DNA of 64,000 bases from positions 1 through 64,000 of the forward strand of contig CALWLI010000003.1 of assembly GCA_944381485.1 (NCBI GenBank). Reading direction: 5' to 3'. The notes below the pieces were generated by a model. That model ran no database searches. It saw only the letters and a program-made list of their open reading frames with translations, and was not told where the DNA came from. Origin of the DNA: an uncultured Lachnospiraceae bacterium. Lineage in GTDB: Bacteria > Bacillota > Clostridia > Lachnospirales > Lachnospiraceae. Shown here one piece after another: positions 17,498 to 27,095 of this stretch. The translations under genes were made by a program, and so were the position numbers. The first letter of the stretch is position 1; each line of letters begins with the position of its first letter.

Positions 17498-18082
17498 ATG
17501 AGTTTGGTACCTATGGTCATTGAGCAGACATCCAGAGGAGAGAGATCCTATGATATCTACTCGAGACTTTTGAATGACAGGATAGTTTTTCTTGGAGAAG
17601 AGGTAAATGATGTGTCTGCAAGCCTTGTTGTCGCACAGCTTTTGTATCTGGAATCCGAGGATCCCTCAAAGGACATCAATTTATATATAAACAGCCCCGG
17701 AGGCGTTATAACTGCAGGTATGGCCATATATGACACTATGCAGTACATAAAATGCGATGTGTCAACCATATGTGTCGGAATGGCTGCCAGCATGGGTGCA
17801 TTCCTTCTTGCAGGGGGAGCCAAGGGAAAGAGATTCGCTCTTCCCAACGCCGAGGTAATGATACATCAGCCCTCAGGCGGAGCTCAGGGTCAGGCTACGG
17901 AGATACAGATCACGGCAGAGTGGATCATGAGAACAAAGAAAAAGATGAATGAGATGCTCGCCGCAAACACAGGACAGCCCTATGAAAAGGTCGCTCTTGA
18001 CACTGAGAGAGATAAGTGGATGAGCGCTCAGGAGGCTCTGGAATACGGAATCGTGGATCATATTATAGATAAACATAAATAA
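17498..18082 (+). CDS. clpP: ATP-dependent Clp protease proteolytic subunit
   Basis: 194 aa, usual length. The catalytic Ser lies in [14 protein letters not shown] (about residue 97) and His in MIHQPSGG (about residue 122); the Asp is near residue 171. ClpP forms a double heptameric ring that degrades proteins fed by ClpX, the next gene but one line downstream (16 bases). A strong AAGGAGG precedes the ATG. Confidence 0.98.
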   Translation: MSLVPMVIEQTSRGERSYDIYSRLLNDRIVFLGEEVNDVSASLVVAQLLYLESEDPSKDINLYINSPGGVITAGMAIYDTMQYIKCDVSTICVGMAASMGAFLLAGGAKGKRFALPNAEVMIHQPSGGAQGQATEIQITAEWIMRTKKKMNEMLAANTGQPYEKVALDTERDKWMSAQEALEYGIVDHIIDKHK

Positions 18083-18098
18083 ACTAAGGAAGTATAAG

Positions 18099-19427
18099 AT
18101 GACAACAAAGACAAGCGACAAGGTCAGATGTTCATTTTGCGGGAAGTCCGCATCACAGGTAAGAAAGATGATAGCGGGCTCCAATAATACTTTTATATGT
18201 GATGAGTGCATAGAGCTCTGCTCGGAGATACTGGAGGAGGAGTTTGCCAAGTCTGATGAAAACGATCAGGAGTCTGATCTTCAGAATATCAATCTCCTTA
18301 AGCCCAGAGAACTGAAAGAGTTTCTTGACGAGTATGTTATAGGCCAGGACGAGGCAAAAAAGGTCCTCTCCGTTGCCGTGTACAATCATTACAAAAGGAT
18401 ACTGGGAAAGATTCAGGATATCGAGGTTCAGAAGTCAAATATCCTTATGCTGGGTCCTACCGGCTCGGGAAAAACTTATCTCGCCCAGTCACTTGCAAAG
18501 ATACTCGGAGTTCCCTTTGCCATAGCTGACGCTACAGCCCTCACGGAGGCGGGGTACGTCGGTGAGGATGTGGAGAACATACTTTTAAAGCTCATTCAGG
18601 CTGCCGACTATGATATAGCCAGAGCCGAGGTGGGAATTATTTATATCGACGAGATAGACAAGATAACAAAGAAGTCTGAGAATGTATCCATAACGAGGGA
18701 TGTCTCCGGCGAGGGAGTTCAGCAGGCCCTTCTCAAGATACTGGAGGGTACTGTTGCAAGCGTCCCTCCTCAGGGAGGAAGAAAGCACCCTCAGCAGGAG
18801 ATGATGCAGATAGATACCACCAATATACTGTTCATCTGCGGAGGAGCCTTTGACGGCCTTGAGAGGATAGTTCAGCAGAGGCTCTCGGCAGGCTCCATAG
18901 GATTTAATGCGGAGATAGTAGACAAGAACAACAAGGATATAGATGAGCTTTTGAAGCAGGTGGAGACTCAGGATCTTGTAAAGTTCGGACTTATCCCCGA
19001 GTTTATAGGACGTGTTCCCGTGACTGTCACTCTCAGCAATCTTGATGAGCCTTCCCTTATAAGGATACTTACAGAGCCGAAGAACGCCCTCATAAAGCAG
19101 TATCAGAAACTCTTTGAGATAGATGATGTGAAGCTCGAATTTACAGAGGATGCGTTGCAGGCCATAGCTCACAGAGCTGTGGAGAGAAAGACGGGAGCAA
19201 GGGGACTTCGCTCCATAATTGAGGATGTCATGATGGATATCATGTACGAGGTGCCCTCTGAGGAAAATATAGGAATAGTAACCATCACAAAGGACTGTGT
19301 GGAGAATGAGGCGGCTCCCGAGGTCGTCTACAGGAATGTCTCTGAGACTTCGACACAGCAGTCGGGCAGCATAAGCAAGAATATTGCAGACACCATAAAA
19401 AAGATAGCGGGCAGTGACATTGCCTGA
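18099..19427 (+). CDS. clpX: ATP-dependent Clp protease ATP-binding subunit ClpX
   Basis: 442 aa. The N-terminal C4 zinc finger is CSFCGKS then CDECIELC; Walker A is GPTGSGKT, Walker [10 protein letters not shown], and the pore loop (GYVGEDV) is present, with sensor 2 in [10 protein letters not shown]. The hexamer unfolds substrates and feeds ClpP. Clp genes are next to tig; the lon genes found between clpX and ysxC in Bacillus are absent here. Confidence 0.98.
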   Translation: MTTKTSDKVRCSFCGKSASQVRKMIAGSNNTFICDECIELCSEILEEEFAKSDENDQESDLQNINLLKPRELKEFLDEYVIGQDEAKKVLSVAVYNHYKRILGKIQDIEVQKSNILMLGPTGSGKTYLAQSLAKILGVPFAIADATALTEAGYVGEDVENILLKLIQAADYDIARAEVGIIYIDEIDKITKKSENVSITRDVSGEGVQQALLKILEGTVASVPPQGGRKHPQQEMMQIDTTNILFICGGAFDGLERIVQQRLSAGSIGFNAEIVDKNNKDIDELLKQVETQDLVKFGLIPEFIGRVPVTVTLSNLDEPSLIRILTEPKNALIKQYQKLFEIDDVKLEFTEDALQAIAHRAVERKTGARGLRSIIEDVMMDIMYEVPSEENIGIVTITKDCVENEAAPEVVYRNVSETSTQQSGSISKNIADTIKKIAGSDIA

Positions 19428-19439
19428 TTCGGAGCAGAG

Positions 19440-20030
19440 ATGATAATAAAGACAGCGGAACTGGAAACTGTATGTGGAATTACCAGCAAGGTGCCTGAGA
19501 ACAGCTTGCCGGAGTTTGCCTTTGCCGGAAAATCAAATGTGGGAAAGTCCAGCCTCATAAACTCACTGGTAAACAGGAAAGCTTTGGCAAGGACCTCAGC
19601 TACTCCGGGAAAGACTCAAACTATTAACTTCTACAATGTAAACGGAGAACTGTATTTTGTGGATCTTCCGGGCTACGGTTTTACCAAGGTGGCTGCAAGT
19701 GTAAAGGCCAAGTGGGGGCAGATGGTCGAGAGATACCTCAAGAAGTCGAGACAGCTCAAGGCTGTATTCCTTCTTGTGGATATGCGCCACAAGCCCACAG
19801 GAGATGACGTTATGATGTATGACTGGATAATACATAACGGATTCCGCCCCATAGTCATAGCAACAAAGCGAGACAAACTCAAAAAAAATGAAATACCCAA
19901 GGCGATAAAGCTCATAAGAGAGACCCTTGGCATGACAGATGAGGATATGCTTATCCCTTTTTCGTCGGAGACGAAGATGGGAAGGGAAGAAGTGTATGAG
20001 CTTCTGGACAATTATATGCATAATAATTGA
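19440..20030 (+). CDS. ysxC: Ribosome biogenesis GTP-binding protein YsxC/EngB
   Basis: 196 aa GTPase needed for late assembly of the 50S subunit. G1 is GKSNVGKSS, G3 DLPGYG, and G4 TKRDK; the switch region T-P-G-K-T-Q-T-I-N-F-Y is intact. It is the last gene of the tig-clp unit, 12 bases after clpX, and ends at a bidirectional terminator. Confidence 0.97.
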   Translation: MIIKTAELETVCGITSKVPENSLPEFAFAGKSNVGKSSLINSLVNRKALARTSATPGKTQTINFYNVNGELYFVDLPGYGFTKVAASVKAKWGQMVERYLKKSRQLKAVFLLVDMRHKPTGDDVMMYDWIIHNGFRPIVIATKRDKLKKNEIPKAIKLIRETLGMTDEDMLIPFSSETKMGREEVYELLDNYMHNN

Positions 20031-20041
20031 TCGAAGGAACG

Positions 20042-20113
20042 AAAAAGAAACCGCAGCGTTTGATCACATGGCCGTGATTTTACGGTAGATCAGACAGATG
20101 CGGTTTCTTTTTT
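20042..20113. terminator. Bidirectional terminator between ysxC and the LacI-kinase fusion
   Basis: AAAAAGAAACCGCA (20042-20055) pairs with TGCGGTTTCTTTTTT (20099-20113); A and T tracts on the two sides allow use from both strands. The loop contains further inverted pieces (TGATC/GATCA and ATCAC/GTGAT). Confidence 0.85.
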
Positions 20114-20123
20114 GTTTAAGACT

Positions 20124-22037
20124 TTATTTATTCAGAAGTTCAGGGCGCTTTTGCTTTATATAAGCTTCCAAAGTTTCCCTATCGATGAGGGAGGTGGTAG
20201 TGCCTTGCCTCGTTATAGAAAAACCTGCAGCAAAGGTGGCGATTTTAGCTGCCGCCTCAAGATCATATCCGTACAGCAGATAGGAGACAAGAGCACTGAT
20301 AAATGCATCACCTGCGCCTGAACTGTCAACAGAGACGAAATCTTCGGCAGGAATTCTTCCTTCATAGCTGTATTCTTTACTCTTTATGTAGCAACCGTCT
20401 GCTCCAAGTGTGACTATTACGGTGCCGATCCCCAATGAAAGGAGTTGATCCGCCTTTTCTTCGATTGAAGAGGCGCAGGGGCACAGCTCGTTTACTTCAT
20501 CGAGATTGGGGACTAAGATGTCGACCATTTTGAGGAGCTCTTCCGGGAGCTGAGAATAAGTGCTCGGCTTCAATACTGTTTTTAAATCATGCTTTTTTGC
20601 TACCTTACAGGCTTTTACGATAGTTGGAAGCGGGACTTCAGTTTGAAGGAGACAGTATGAAGCGTTTACAAACAGCCTCTCGTTTTCTGTAATACTGTCT
20701 TCGCTCAAGCTGTCATTTGCGCCGAGAAGAATGGAGATCATTGAATCTCCGTCTCTTTGGACGAAAATGTAAGCCTGGCCTGTCTGCTTTCCTTGGCATC
20801 TCTTCAGACCGACTGTATCTATTGAATAATCTTTAAGCAGATCATAGATTATGTCAGCATCAGCATCGTTGCCTATATTTCCGATAATTGCAGCATTATG
20901 GCCCAGTTTAGCTACTCCTAAAGCTTCGTTCAGACATTTGCCTCCGGGATATTTTGAAGAGGAGGGTGTACTTACAGTTTTACCTGTATGAGGCAGAGTT
21001 TCAAAATTCAGATAATTGTCAATATTGATACTTCCGACCACGATCACTTTTTTTGAACGTGATATGTATGGGATATCTATTGACAACTCGTTATCCAAGC
21101 TTACATCAATATCAGCACACAAGGAGCTGTAGTCGGAAGCTGCAGTCTTCTTTTTTTCTATTATATCTACCAAATGCTTCGCAATCTTTTTTCCGAATTC
21201 GCGGTGCGGTATTGTAAATGTAGATATGGGAGGGTAGTCGGATTTAATTCTTGTGTCATCTTTGAGAGAAACAATAGAAACATCATAGGGTGTACTATAA
21301 TGAAGTTTGTCGAGATCTTCATAAATTTTTAATGCCAGACCATAATGTGAAATAACAAGTCCGCTTATTCTGTGCCCTGTGATTTTTCCCATCGGAAAAT
21401 TGTCGGTACAATCTCCGGCTATTTCTATTACAGATTCCTCATCAAAATTAACTCCATTTTCAAAAAGACATTTTTTGTATCCCTTAAGAAAACCGGAAGT
21501 TCTTATCCCGGGGCTGATCAGGCATGCTATGTCTTCATGGCCCTTATTTATAAGAGCCTCTGTCGCTTTGTAGCCGATGTTCTCATAATTAATGTTTAAG
21601 GCTCCGGGGGCATCAAAGTTAATGATTTGATAGGGTACAGATGACGAACTCAGTTTTTTTTCATTGTCGAGATCTACAGGTTCCCACAGTATCCCGTCAA
21701 CATTTTTGGAACTTAATACTGATATGTTTTTCAGCTCGGCTTCCGGGGAGTTTTTGCTTTCGCAAATGACAACAGAGTATCCCAATTCTCCTGCAGTATC
21801 CAGAATGCCGGTCAAAGTCATAGATATATCAAAAGTATTTCTGAATATTACTCCTATGGACAAAGATTTGGTGCCGGAAGAGATCATGGAAGAGTAGGGT
21901 GTGTAATTGTATTCCTTTGCTATCTTAAGCACATGCTCTCTTGTCTCGGCGCTAATGCTGTCATCCTTTTTATTCATTATTTTTGAAACTGTGGAAGCGG
22001 ATACGCCGGCAAGCTTTGCTATTTCTTTAATAGTCAT
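20124..22037 (-). CDS. LacI-family regulator fused to a ribokinase-like PfkB kinase
   Basis: 637 aa from the ATG at 22037 (minus strand) with GAGGG just upstream; a TTG four codons earlier is less likely. Residues 1-50 are a LacI helix-turn-helix (MTIKEIAKLAGVSASTVSKIM). Residues 55-320 form the periplasmic-binding-type sensor (SIGVIFRNTF, VDGILWEP). Residues 330-637 are a complete ribokinase-type domain: GSINIDNYL, the sugar-binding GGKCLNEA, and the anion hole/catalytic motif DSSGAGDAF with Asp577. Regulator and sugar kinase are thus one polypeptide. It is divergent from a nucleoside ABC importer operon, so it probably senses and phosphorylates a sugar released from the imported compound. 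Whether the kinase half is active is not known, but key residues are present. Confidence 0.9.
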   Translation of the reverse strand: MTIKEIAKLAGVSASTVSKIMNKKDDSISAETREHVLKIAKEYNYTPYSSMISSGTKSLSIGVIFRNTFDISMTLTGILDTAGELGYSVVICESKNSPEAELKNISVLSSKNVDGILWEPVDLDNEKKLSSSSVPYQIINFDAPGALNINYENIGYKATEALINKGHEDIACLISPGIRTSGFLKGYKKCLFENGVNFDEESVIEIAGDCTDNFPMGKITGHRISGLVISHYGLALKIYEDLDKLHYSTPYDVSIVSLKDDTRIKSDYPPISTFTIPHREFGKKIAKHLVDIIEKKKTAASDYSSLCADIDVSLDNELSIDIPYISRSKKVIVVGSINIDNYLNFETLPHTGKTVSTPSSSKYPGGKCLNEALGVAKLGHNAAIIGNIGNDADADIIYDLLKDYSIDTVGLKRCQGKQTGQAYIFVQRDGDSMISILLGANDSLSEDSITENERLFVNASYCLLQTEVPLPTIVKACKVAKKHDLKTVLKPSTYSQLPEELLKMVDILVPNLDEVNELCPCASSIEEKADQLLSLGIGTVIVTLGADGCYIKSKEYSYEGRIPAEDFVSVDSSGAGDAFISALVSYLLYGYDLEAAAKIATFAAGFSITRQGTTTSLIDRETLEAYIKQKRPELLNK

Positions 22038-22179
22038 ATTTTCCCTCAAAAACTTTGATTTTGATGATATTATATAGCATTAAGAAAAAAAAAGAAATAG
22101 TGAAAAACATAGTGCACAAAAAGGATAGATTGATTTTATTGAAATATCACAAAATTATACACCACCCCATCTATTAAAG

Positions 22180-22242
22180 TTGACAAATGCGGTTTATCCT
22201 ATATATAATTAGAATAAGAAAAATGTTTCGGAAAATATTTTC
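22180..22242 (+). promoter_or_regulatory. Promoter and candidate operator for the BMP nucleoside importer operon
   Basis: TTGACA (22180-22185), 18-base spacer, TATAAT (22204-22209): both boxes are full consensus. Downstream, a 12-base palindrome GAAAATATTTTC (22231-22242) could be a repressor site, with the divergent LacI-kinase fusion the obvious candidate; it lacks the central CG usual for LacI operators. The 229-base divergent gap holds nothing else I can name. Confidence 0.65.
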
Positions 22243-22272
22243 TTAACAAAAACACACAAAGGGAGGTTGAAT

Positions 22273-23403
22273 ATGTTTAAGAAAAAACTTAGCGCATTTT
22301 TAGCACTGGCACTTGCATCCGCAATGCTTGTAGGATGCGGAGCGTCAGGAAACGACAGCGCACAGGCTGAGGGAGCGGCTGAGACTGATGACAGCAAGCC
22401 CTCGTTCGTGTTTGTCTGCACAGGTCAGCTTGGAGACAAATCTTTCAATGACTCTGCGAATGCAGGAATAGAGGAGATAGCAGCTTCTCTCGGATGTGAA
22501 ACCAGAGTTATAGAGGTAGGAAGAGACCAGACTAAATGGGAACCCACCTTCCAGGATCTTGCTGAAGAGGGAGAATATGATGTAATTATTTCAAACGGTT
22601 CTTCTTCGATAGAGACTATTCAGAAGGTTGCGGAGGAATTCCCTGAGCAGAAGTTCGTTGCATTTGACTGCACTATAGAGAATGATAAGTACCCTAATTT
22701 GTATGCTATAAGCTACAAGCAGAATGAGGGTTCATATCTTGCAGGTGTTCTTGCAGCTCTTGTAACCAAGTCAGATATGGAGAATGCCAATGCTGATAAC
22801 AAGATAGGATTTATTGGAGGATCAGAGCATCCTATTATAACAGACTTCCTTGTAGGATACATTGCCGGAGCTAAGTCCGTTGACCCTGATATAAAGGTTT
22901 ATGTGTCATACATAGGCTCATGGGATGATACCGCAAAAGGTAAGGAAACAGCGATCGCACAGTATAATCAGGGTGTTGACATTATATTCCCCGCAGCTGA
23001 GCAGGCAGGTCTCGGATGTGTAGAGGCGGCAGTTGAGATGGACAAGTACATCATCGGAGTTGATTCTGATCAGTCAATGCTCTTTGCCGGAGTTGATGAG
23101 GATAAGGCGAACGTTATTCTTACATCAGTTCTCAAGAATGTCGGTGATTCACTTGTCAGAATGGCAAATATGGAGATTGAGGGAACCGTGCCTTGGGGAA
23201 GCTATGAGGAACTCGGAATAGCTGAGAACGGAGCAGGCATTGCTGATAATGAGTATTTCCAGAAGAATGTACCTGACGATATCAAGTCAGTTATTGAGGA
23301 GAAGAAGCAGGAAGTTATAGACGGAAATGTAGAGATACCTACAGCACTTGGCGATGCTGATCAGGCTGAGGTTCAGGCTCTTATTGATTCTGTAGCACCG
23401 TAA
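22273..23403 (+). CDS. BMP-family nucleoside-binding lipoprotein of an ABC importer
   Basis: 376 aa from the ATG at 22273 after GGGAGG. The signal peptide ends with LVGC, so it is lipid-anchored. The mature protein matches the BMP/PnrA/Med family of purine nucleoside receptors: GQLGDKSFNDSANAGIEE near the start, NGSSSIETIQKVAEEFPEQKF in the middle, and a GVDSDQS motif (ligand-binding Asp) later. It delivers ligand to the two permeases and double ATPase encoded downstream. A strong terminator directly after the gene suggests the receptor is made in excess over the membrane parts. Confidence 0.93.
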   Translation: MFKKKLSAFLALALASAMLVGCGASGNDSAQAEGAAETDDSKPSFVFVCTGQLGDKSFNDSANAGIEEIAASLGCETRVIEVGRDQTKWEPTFQDLAEEGEYDVIISNGSSSIETIQKVAEEFPEQKFVAFDCTIENDKYPNLYAISYKQNEGSYLAGVLAALVTKSDMENANADNKIGFIGGSEHPIITDFLVGYIAGAKSVDPDIKVYVSYIGSWDDTAKGKETAIAQYNQGVDIIFPAAEQAGLGCVEAAVEMDKYIIGVDSDQSMLFAGVDEDKANVILTSVLKNVGDSLVRMANMEIEGTVPWGSYEELGIAENGAGIADNEYFQKNVPDDIKSVIEEKKQEVIDGNVEIPTALGDADQAEVQALIDSVAP

Positions 23404-23445
23404 ATATAATCAGCAGGTTTTCAGTTTAATAATGAAACTAAAACT

Positions 23446-23496
23446 GCAGGCGCCGGGGGGCTGCTTTCGGACAGCCCTTCGGCACCTGCTTTTTTT
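23446..23496 (+). terminator. Intra-operon terminator/attenuator after the binding protein gene
   Basis: GCAGGCGCCG (23446-23455) pairs with CGGCACCTGC (23480-23489) with one G-U pair; an inner GGGGCTG/CAGCCC stem extends it, and a T tract follows. Read-through is needed to express the ATPase and permeases. Confidence 0.85.
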
Positions 23497-23531
23497 ATAG
23501 GCTAAATGTATAGAGTAACGGAGAGTTGACT

Positions 23532-25064
23532 ATGGAAAATGAAATTTTACGAATGGAGCATATAACTAAAGTATATCCAAACGGTGTCATGGCCAACAAG
23601 GATGTAAATCTCAGTGTTAAAGAGGGGGAGATACATGCCCTGATGGGAGAAAACGGTGCGGGAAAAAGTACCTTGATGAAGATACTGTTTGGTGACGAAG
23701 AGGCCACAGAAGGAAAAGTTTGGTATAAAGGCGAAGAACTTAAGGTAAAAAATGCTTCCGATGCTATTAAAAAAGGGATTGGAATGGTGCATCAGCATTT
23801 CATGCTTGTAGATTCTCTTCGCGTATACGAAAATGTTGTCCTGGGTATGGAACCTAAAAAAGGTATAATGACAGATTCTAAGGAAGCGATCCGCTTGGTG
23901 CAAGAAACCGCGGATAAGTACAACCTTAAAGTAGATCCGATGGCTGTGGTAGGGGACATATCTGTAGGACAAAAACAGAAAGTAGAGATATTGAAGGTCC
24001 TTTTGAGAGGAGCAAAGCTCCTTATACTTGATGAGCCGACAGCCGTCCTCACTCCCCAAGAGACGCAGGAATTGTTTGAACAGCTCCTCATGCTTAAGAA
24101 AAACGGACATACAATTATATTTATATCGCACAAAATTCGTGAGGTAATGCAGATATGCGACAATCTTACAGTTCTCAGAGGAGGAAAGACAGTTGGATCC
24201 ATGGAAGTGAGAAATGCCACAGAAGAGGGTATCTCACATTTCATGGTAGGTAGAGACGTAGTCTTAAGGGTGAACAAGAAGCCTGCCGAATTTGGAGACG
24301 TTCTACTAAATGTAAAAAATCTTAATTATACTAATAAAGAGGGACGAAAGCTCCTTGACAATGTCAGCTTTAAGATAAGAAAAGGCCAGATCCTTGGCGT
24401 GGCAGGAGTTGAGGGAAATGGCCAGAATGAATTGGCCGAAGCTATATTCGGCTTTTATCCCGATGCAACAGGCAGCATAATGTTTGAGGGAAATGAGCTT
24501 CTGGGGAAGAGTATTAAAATGATAAGGAAAAACGGGCTTTCTTATATTCCTGAGGACAGGATAAAAACAGGAGCTGCCGGGAACCTTCCTATCTGGGCAA
24601 ATTTGATTGCAGATACTATAGACACAAACGAACTTAAGAAAAACGGACTGTTGGATTACAAGAAAATACATGAGAGAGGCAAGGAGCTTATCGAAGACTT
24701 TGCTATTCTTTGCAAGAATGATGAACAGCTTGCGGGAATGCTTTCAGGCGGTAACATGCAGAAAGTGGTAGTGGCAAGAGAATTTTCGTCAGATCCTAAG
24801 CTTTTGATAGCAAATCAGCCAACAAGAGGAATAGATGTCGGAGCTAATGAATTTATATGGAAAAAGATAGTTGAACAAAGAGACGCAGGAAAGGGAGTAA
24901 TGTTGGTTTCGGCTGATTTGAACGAGATTATGGAACTTTCAGACAGTATTTTAGTAATGTGTGACGGACATGTTGCTGCATACTTTGAGGATGCGTCTTC
25001 AGTAACAGAATTTGAACTTGGAAATTATATGCTGGGACTTAAGAGACAGGAGGATGTTGAATAA
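23532..25064 (+). CDS. Nucleoside ABC importer ATPase (two ABC domains)
   Basis: 510 aa with two nucleotide-binding domains, as in RbsA and NupO-like proteins. Domain 1 has Walker A GENGAGKST, signature SVGQKQKVEI and Walker B LLILDEPTAVLTPQE. Domain 2 has a weak P-loop (GVEGNGQNE), signature LSGGNMQK and a Walker B in which the usual DEPT reads ANQPTRGIDVG. This asymmetry is normal for the family. It energises import of the BMP ligand. The stop overlaps the first permease start (TAATG). The ATG at 23532 is preferred over the TTG at 23526. Confidence 0.93.
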   Translation: MENEILRMEHITKVYPNGVMANKDVNLSVKEGEIHALMGENGAGKSTLMKILFGDEEATEGKVWYKGEELKVKNASDAIKKGIGMVHQHFMLVDSLRVYENVVLGMEPKKGIMTDSKEAIRLVQETADKYNLKVDPMAVVGDISVGQKQKVEILKVLLRGAKLLILDEPTAVLTPQETQELFEQLLMLKKNGHTIIFISHKIREVMQICDNLTVLRGGKTVGSMEVRNATEEGISHFMVGRDVVLRVNKKPAEFGDVLLNVKNLNYTNKEGRKLLDNVSFKIRKGQILGVAGVEGNGQNELAEAIFGFYPDATGSIMFEGNELLGKSIKMIRKNGLSYIPEDRIKTGAAGNLPIWANLIADTIDTNELKKNGLLDYKKIHERGKELIEDFAILCKNDEQLAGMLSGGNMQKVVVAREFSSDPKLLIANQPTRGIDVGANEFIWKKIVEQRDAGKGVMLVSADLNEIMELSDSILVMCDGHVAAYFEDASSVTEFELGNYMLGLKRQEDVE

Positions 25065-26146
25065 TGAAAAACAAGAAACCTCTATCCGGTTATATAGAAA
25101 TGTTCAGAATGATGCTTGCAATTTTTATCTCTTTGTTGATAGTATTTGCCATCATTTTGCTTATAAGTGAAGAGCCTTTGGATGCTCTTGGAGATTTTGT
25201 TTTCGGACCTTTAACAAGCCTGAGACGTTTTGGAAATGTTATAGAGGGAATGACACCTCTTATGTTTACGGGACTTGCTGTAATTATCCTCTTCAAACCG
25301 GGACTTTTCAACCTTTCTATGGAGGGTTCATTCTTTATGGGAATGGTTGCAGCTTGCGGAGCATCTCTTGTTTTCGGCCTTCCCGGAAAGATCAACCTTA
25401 TTGCAGCTATGGCTTTTGCAGCCTTAGTAGGTGGAGTTGTTTGCCTTATACCGGGTGTGCTTAAGGTAAAAGCGCATGCCAACGAGCTTGTTACCTCCCT
25501 CATGATAAACTACATATGTTTGTACTTCGGATTATACGTAATAAACGAGTTTTTCTATGATCCTACACAGAACTCCAGCTATTCATATAAGTTTCCTGAA
25601 GGAACAGTGCTGGAGAATATAATTGACGGAACAAGAGTAAATCAGGGAACGATTCTTGCTATAATCACGGTTGTGCTGATTTGGTTTTTGGTAAACAAGA
25701 CCTCATTCGGATTCAAGGCTAATTTGGTCGGTGAGAATAATAATATGGCTGATTACTGTGGTGTAAAATCGGGAAAGATTATTATTATCACTCAGTTTGT
25801 GGGAGGCATCTTGGCAGGATTCGGAGGAGCGGCACATCTTTTCGGTATGTTTGAAAGATTCCAGTATTCAGCACTCCCCGGATACGGATGGGATGGAGTG
25901 CTCATTGCGATAGTTGCAAAACATAAAGTTCAATATGTTCCTTTTGCAGCTCTGTTCCTCTCATATTTGAGGATCGGTGCGGATATAATGTCAAGGAATT
26001 CGAACATTCCTTTCGAGATAGTCAATATCATTCAGGCGGTAATGGTTCTTCTGATCTCAGCAACAGCGATACTGAGCGGTGTTAAGAAGAAACTGATAAT
26101 CAAAGAGACCAGGGCCCTGGAAGCTGCGAAGGAAGGAGGAAGATAA
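25064..26146 (+). CDS. Nucleoside ABC importer permease 1
   Basis: 360 aa, about nine to ten membrane helices, BPD_transp_2 family (branched-chain amino acid/ribose type). Typical sequence pieces are ITPLMFTGLAVI-like near the N-terminus, HANELVTSLMINYI and GFGGAAHLFGMFERF. With the next gene it forms the heterodimeric channel of a NupPQ-type nucleoside importer. The start codon overlaps the ATPase stop, and the next gene starts one base after the stop. Confidence 0.92.
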   Translation: MKNKKPLSGYIEMFRMMLAIFISLLIVFAIILLISEEPLDALGDFVFGPLTSLRRFGNVIEGMTPLMFTGLAVIILFKPGLFNLSMEGSFFMGMVAACGASLVFGLPGKINLIAAMAFAALVGGVVCLIPGVLKVKAHANELVTSLMINYICLYFGLYVINEFFYDPTQNSSYSYKFPEGTVLENIIDGTRVNQGTILAIITVVLIWFLVNKTSFGFKANLVGENNNMADYCGVKSGKIIIITQFVGGILAGFGGAAHLFGMFERFQYSALPGYGWDGVLIAIVAKHKVQYVPFAALFLSYLRIGADIMSRNSNIPFEIVNIIQAVMVLLISATAILSGVKKKLIIKETRALEAAKEGGR

Positions 26147-26147
26147 T

Positions 26148-27068
26148 ATGAGTATTTTAGAAATCATTTTTTCAAGTGACTTTTTCTTTACTTCCATAAG
26201 GCTGATGACCCCGATATTATTTGCCGCTTTGGCATGTATGACCTTCTCTAAAGGAGGAATAGACCCGATAGGAACAGAGGGTATAATGCTTCTGTGTGCC
26301 TTGGCAGGCCCTGTAGGTGGATATTTTACAGGCAATGCTGTTGGTGGAGTTCTGACGGCTATGGTTGTTGGTGTTCTGATGGCCTTTGTGTTTGGTTATT
26401 TCACATTGATATTGGACACAAACCCTGTACTTGCAGGTATAGCACTTAATACCTTTTCAGGAGGATTGACGATATTCCTGACTTATTACTTGACAGGCAA
26501 CAAAGGATCAACTCAGAGCCTCAACAGCCCTGTTGTACCTAATATCGATATTCCTCTTATAGAGAATATACCTGTTGTAGGTGCAATAGTATCGGGACAC
26601 AGTATACTGACTTATGTAAGTTTGATACTTGTTGTGCTTCTTACATTATTCTTCTGGAAAACCCCTTATGGAGTACGAATAAGGGCGGTTGGAGAAAACG
26701 AAAAGTCGGCAGCTTCTGTCGGTGTTAATATAATGAAATATAAGTACATATCGCTGCTTATTGCAGGATGTCTGGCAGGGCTTGGCGGAGCTTATATGTC
26801 TATGAGCTATGTATCTATGTTTTCAAGAGATATGATAGCAGGCCGTGGTTGGATCGGTATGGCTGCAGAATCCATGGGATTCGGAATTCCTTGGAGAATT
26901 ACGGGAAGCGTATTTATCTTCGGTATGGCAGATTCACTTGCCATAAGACTCCAGATGCTTAATCTGCCTACTCAGCTTATATCATGCATACCCTATGTTG
27001 TGACAATAATAGCCATATCCATATATTCATGGCAGAGAAGCAAGGTAAAGAAGAAAAAGGCAGAGTAA
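26148..27068 (+). CDS. Nucleoside ABC importer permease 2
   Basis: 306 aa, BPD_transp_2 family, partner of the preceding permease. It has TPILFAALACMTFSKGGI at the N-terminus, the typical G-I-D-P-I-G-T-E-G-I-M-L segment, and RIRAVGENEKSAASVGVN followed by CLAGLGGAYMSMSYVSMF. A good GGAGGAAGATAAT ribosome-binding site overlaps the previous gene. The lysine-rich C-terminus is cytosolic. Confidence 0.92.
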   Translation: MSILEIIFSSDFFFTSIRLMTPILFAALACMTFSKGGIDPIGTEGIMLLCALAGPVGGYFTGNAVGGVLTAMVVGVLMAFVFGYFTLILDTNPVLAGIALNTFSGGLTIFLTYYLTGNKGSTQSLNSPVVPNIDIPLIENIPVVGAIVSGHSILTYVSLILVVLLTLFFWKTPYGVRIRAVGENEKSAASVGVNIMKYKYISLLIAGCLAGLGGAYMSMSYVSMFSRDMIAGRGWIGMAAESMGFGIPWRITGSVFIFGMADSLAIRLQMLNLPTQLISCIPYVVTIIAISIYSWQRSKVKKKKAE

Positions 27069-27095
27069 AGTTTAACTGAAAGGAGCTTTATAAAT

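Noticed and set aside
18585..19172. 195-aa minus-strand open frame
   Set aside because: It is the antisense shadow of clpX.
22223..22239. CcpA cre-like site near TGTTTCGGAAA
   Set aside because: Spacing between the TG and CG elements is one base short of the cre consensus and the flanks do not match.
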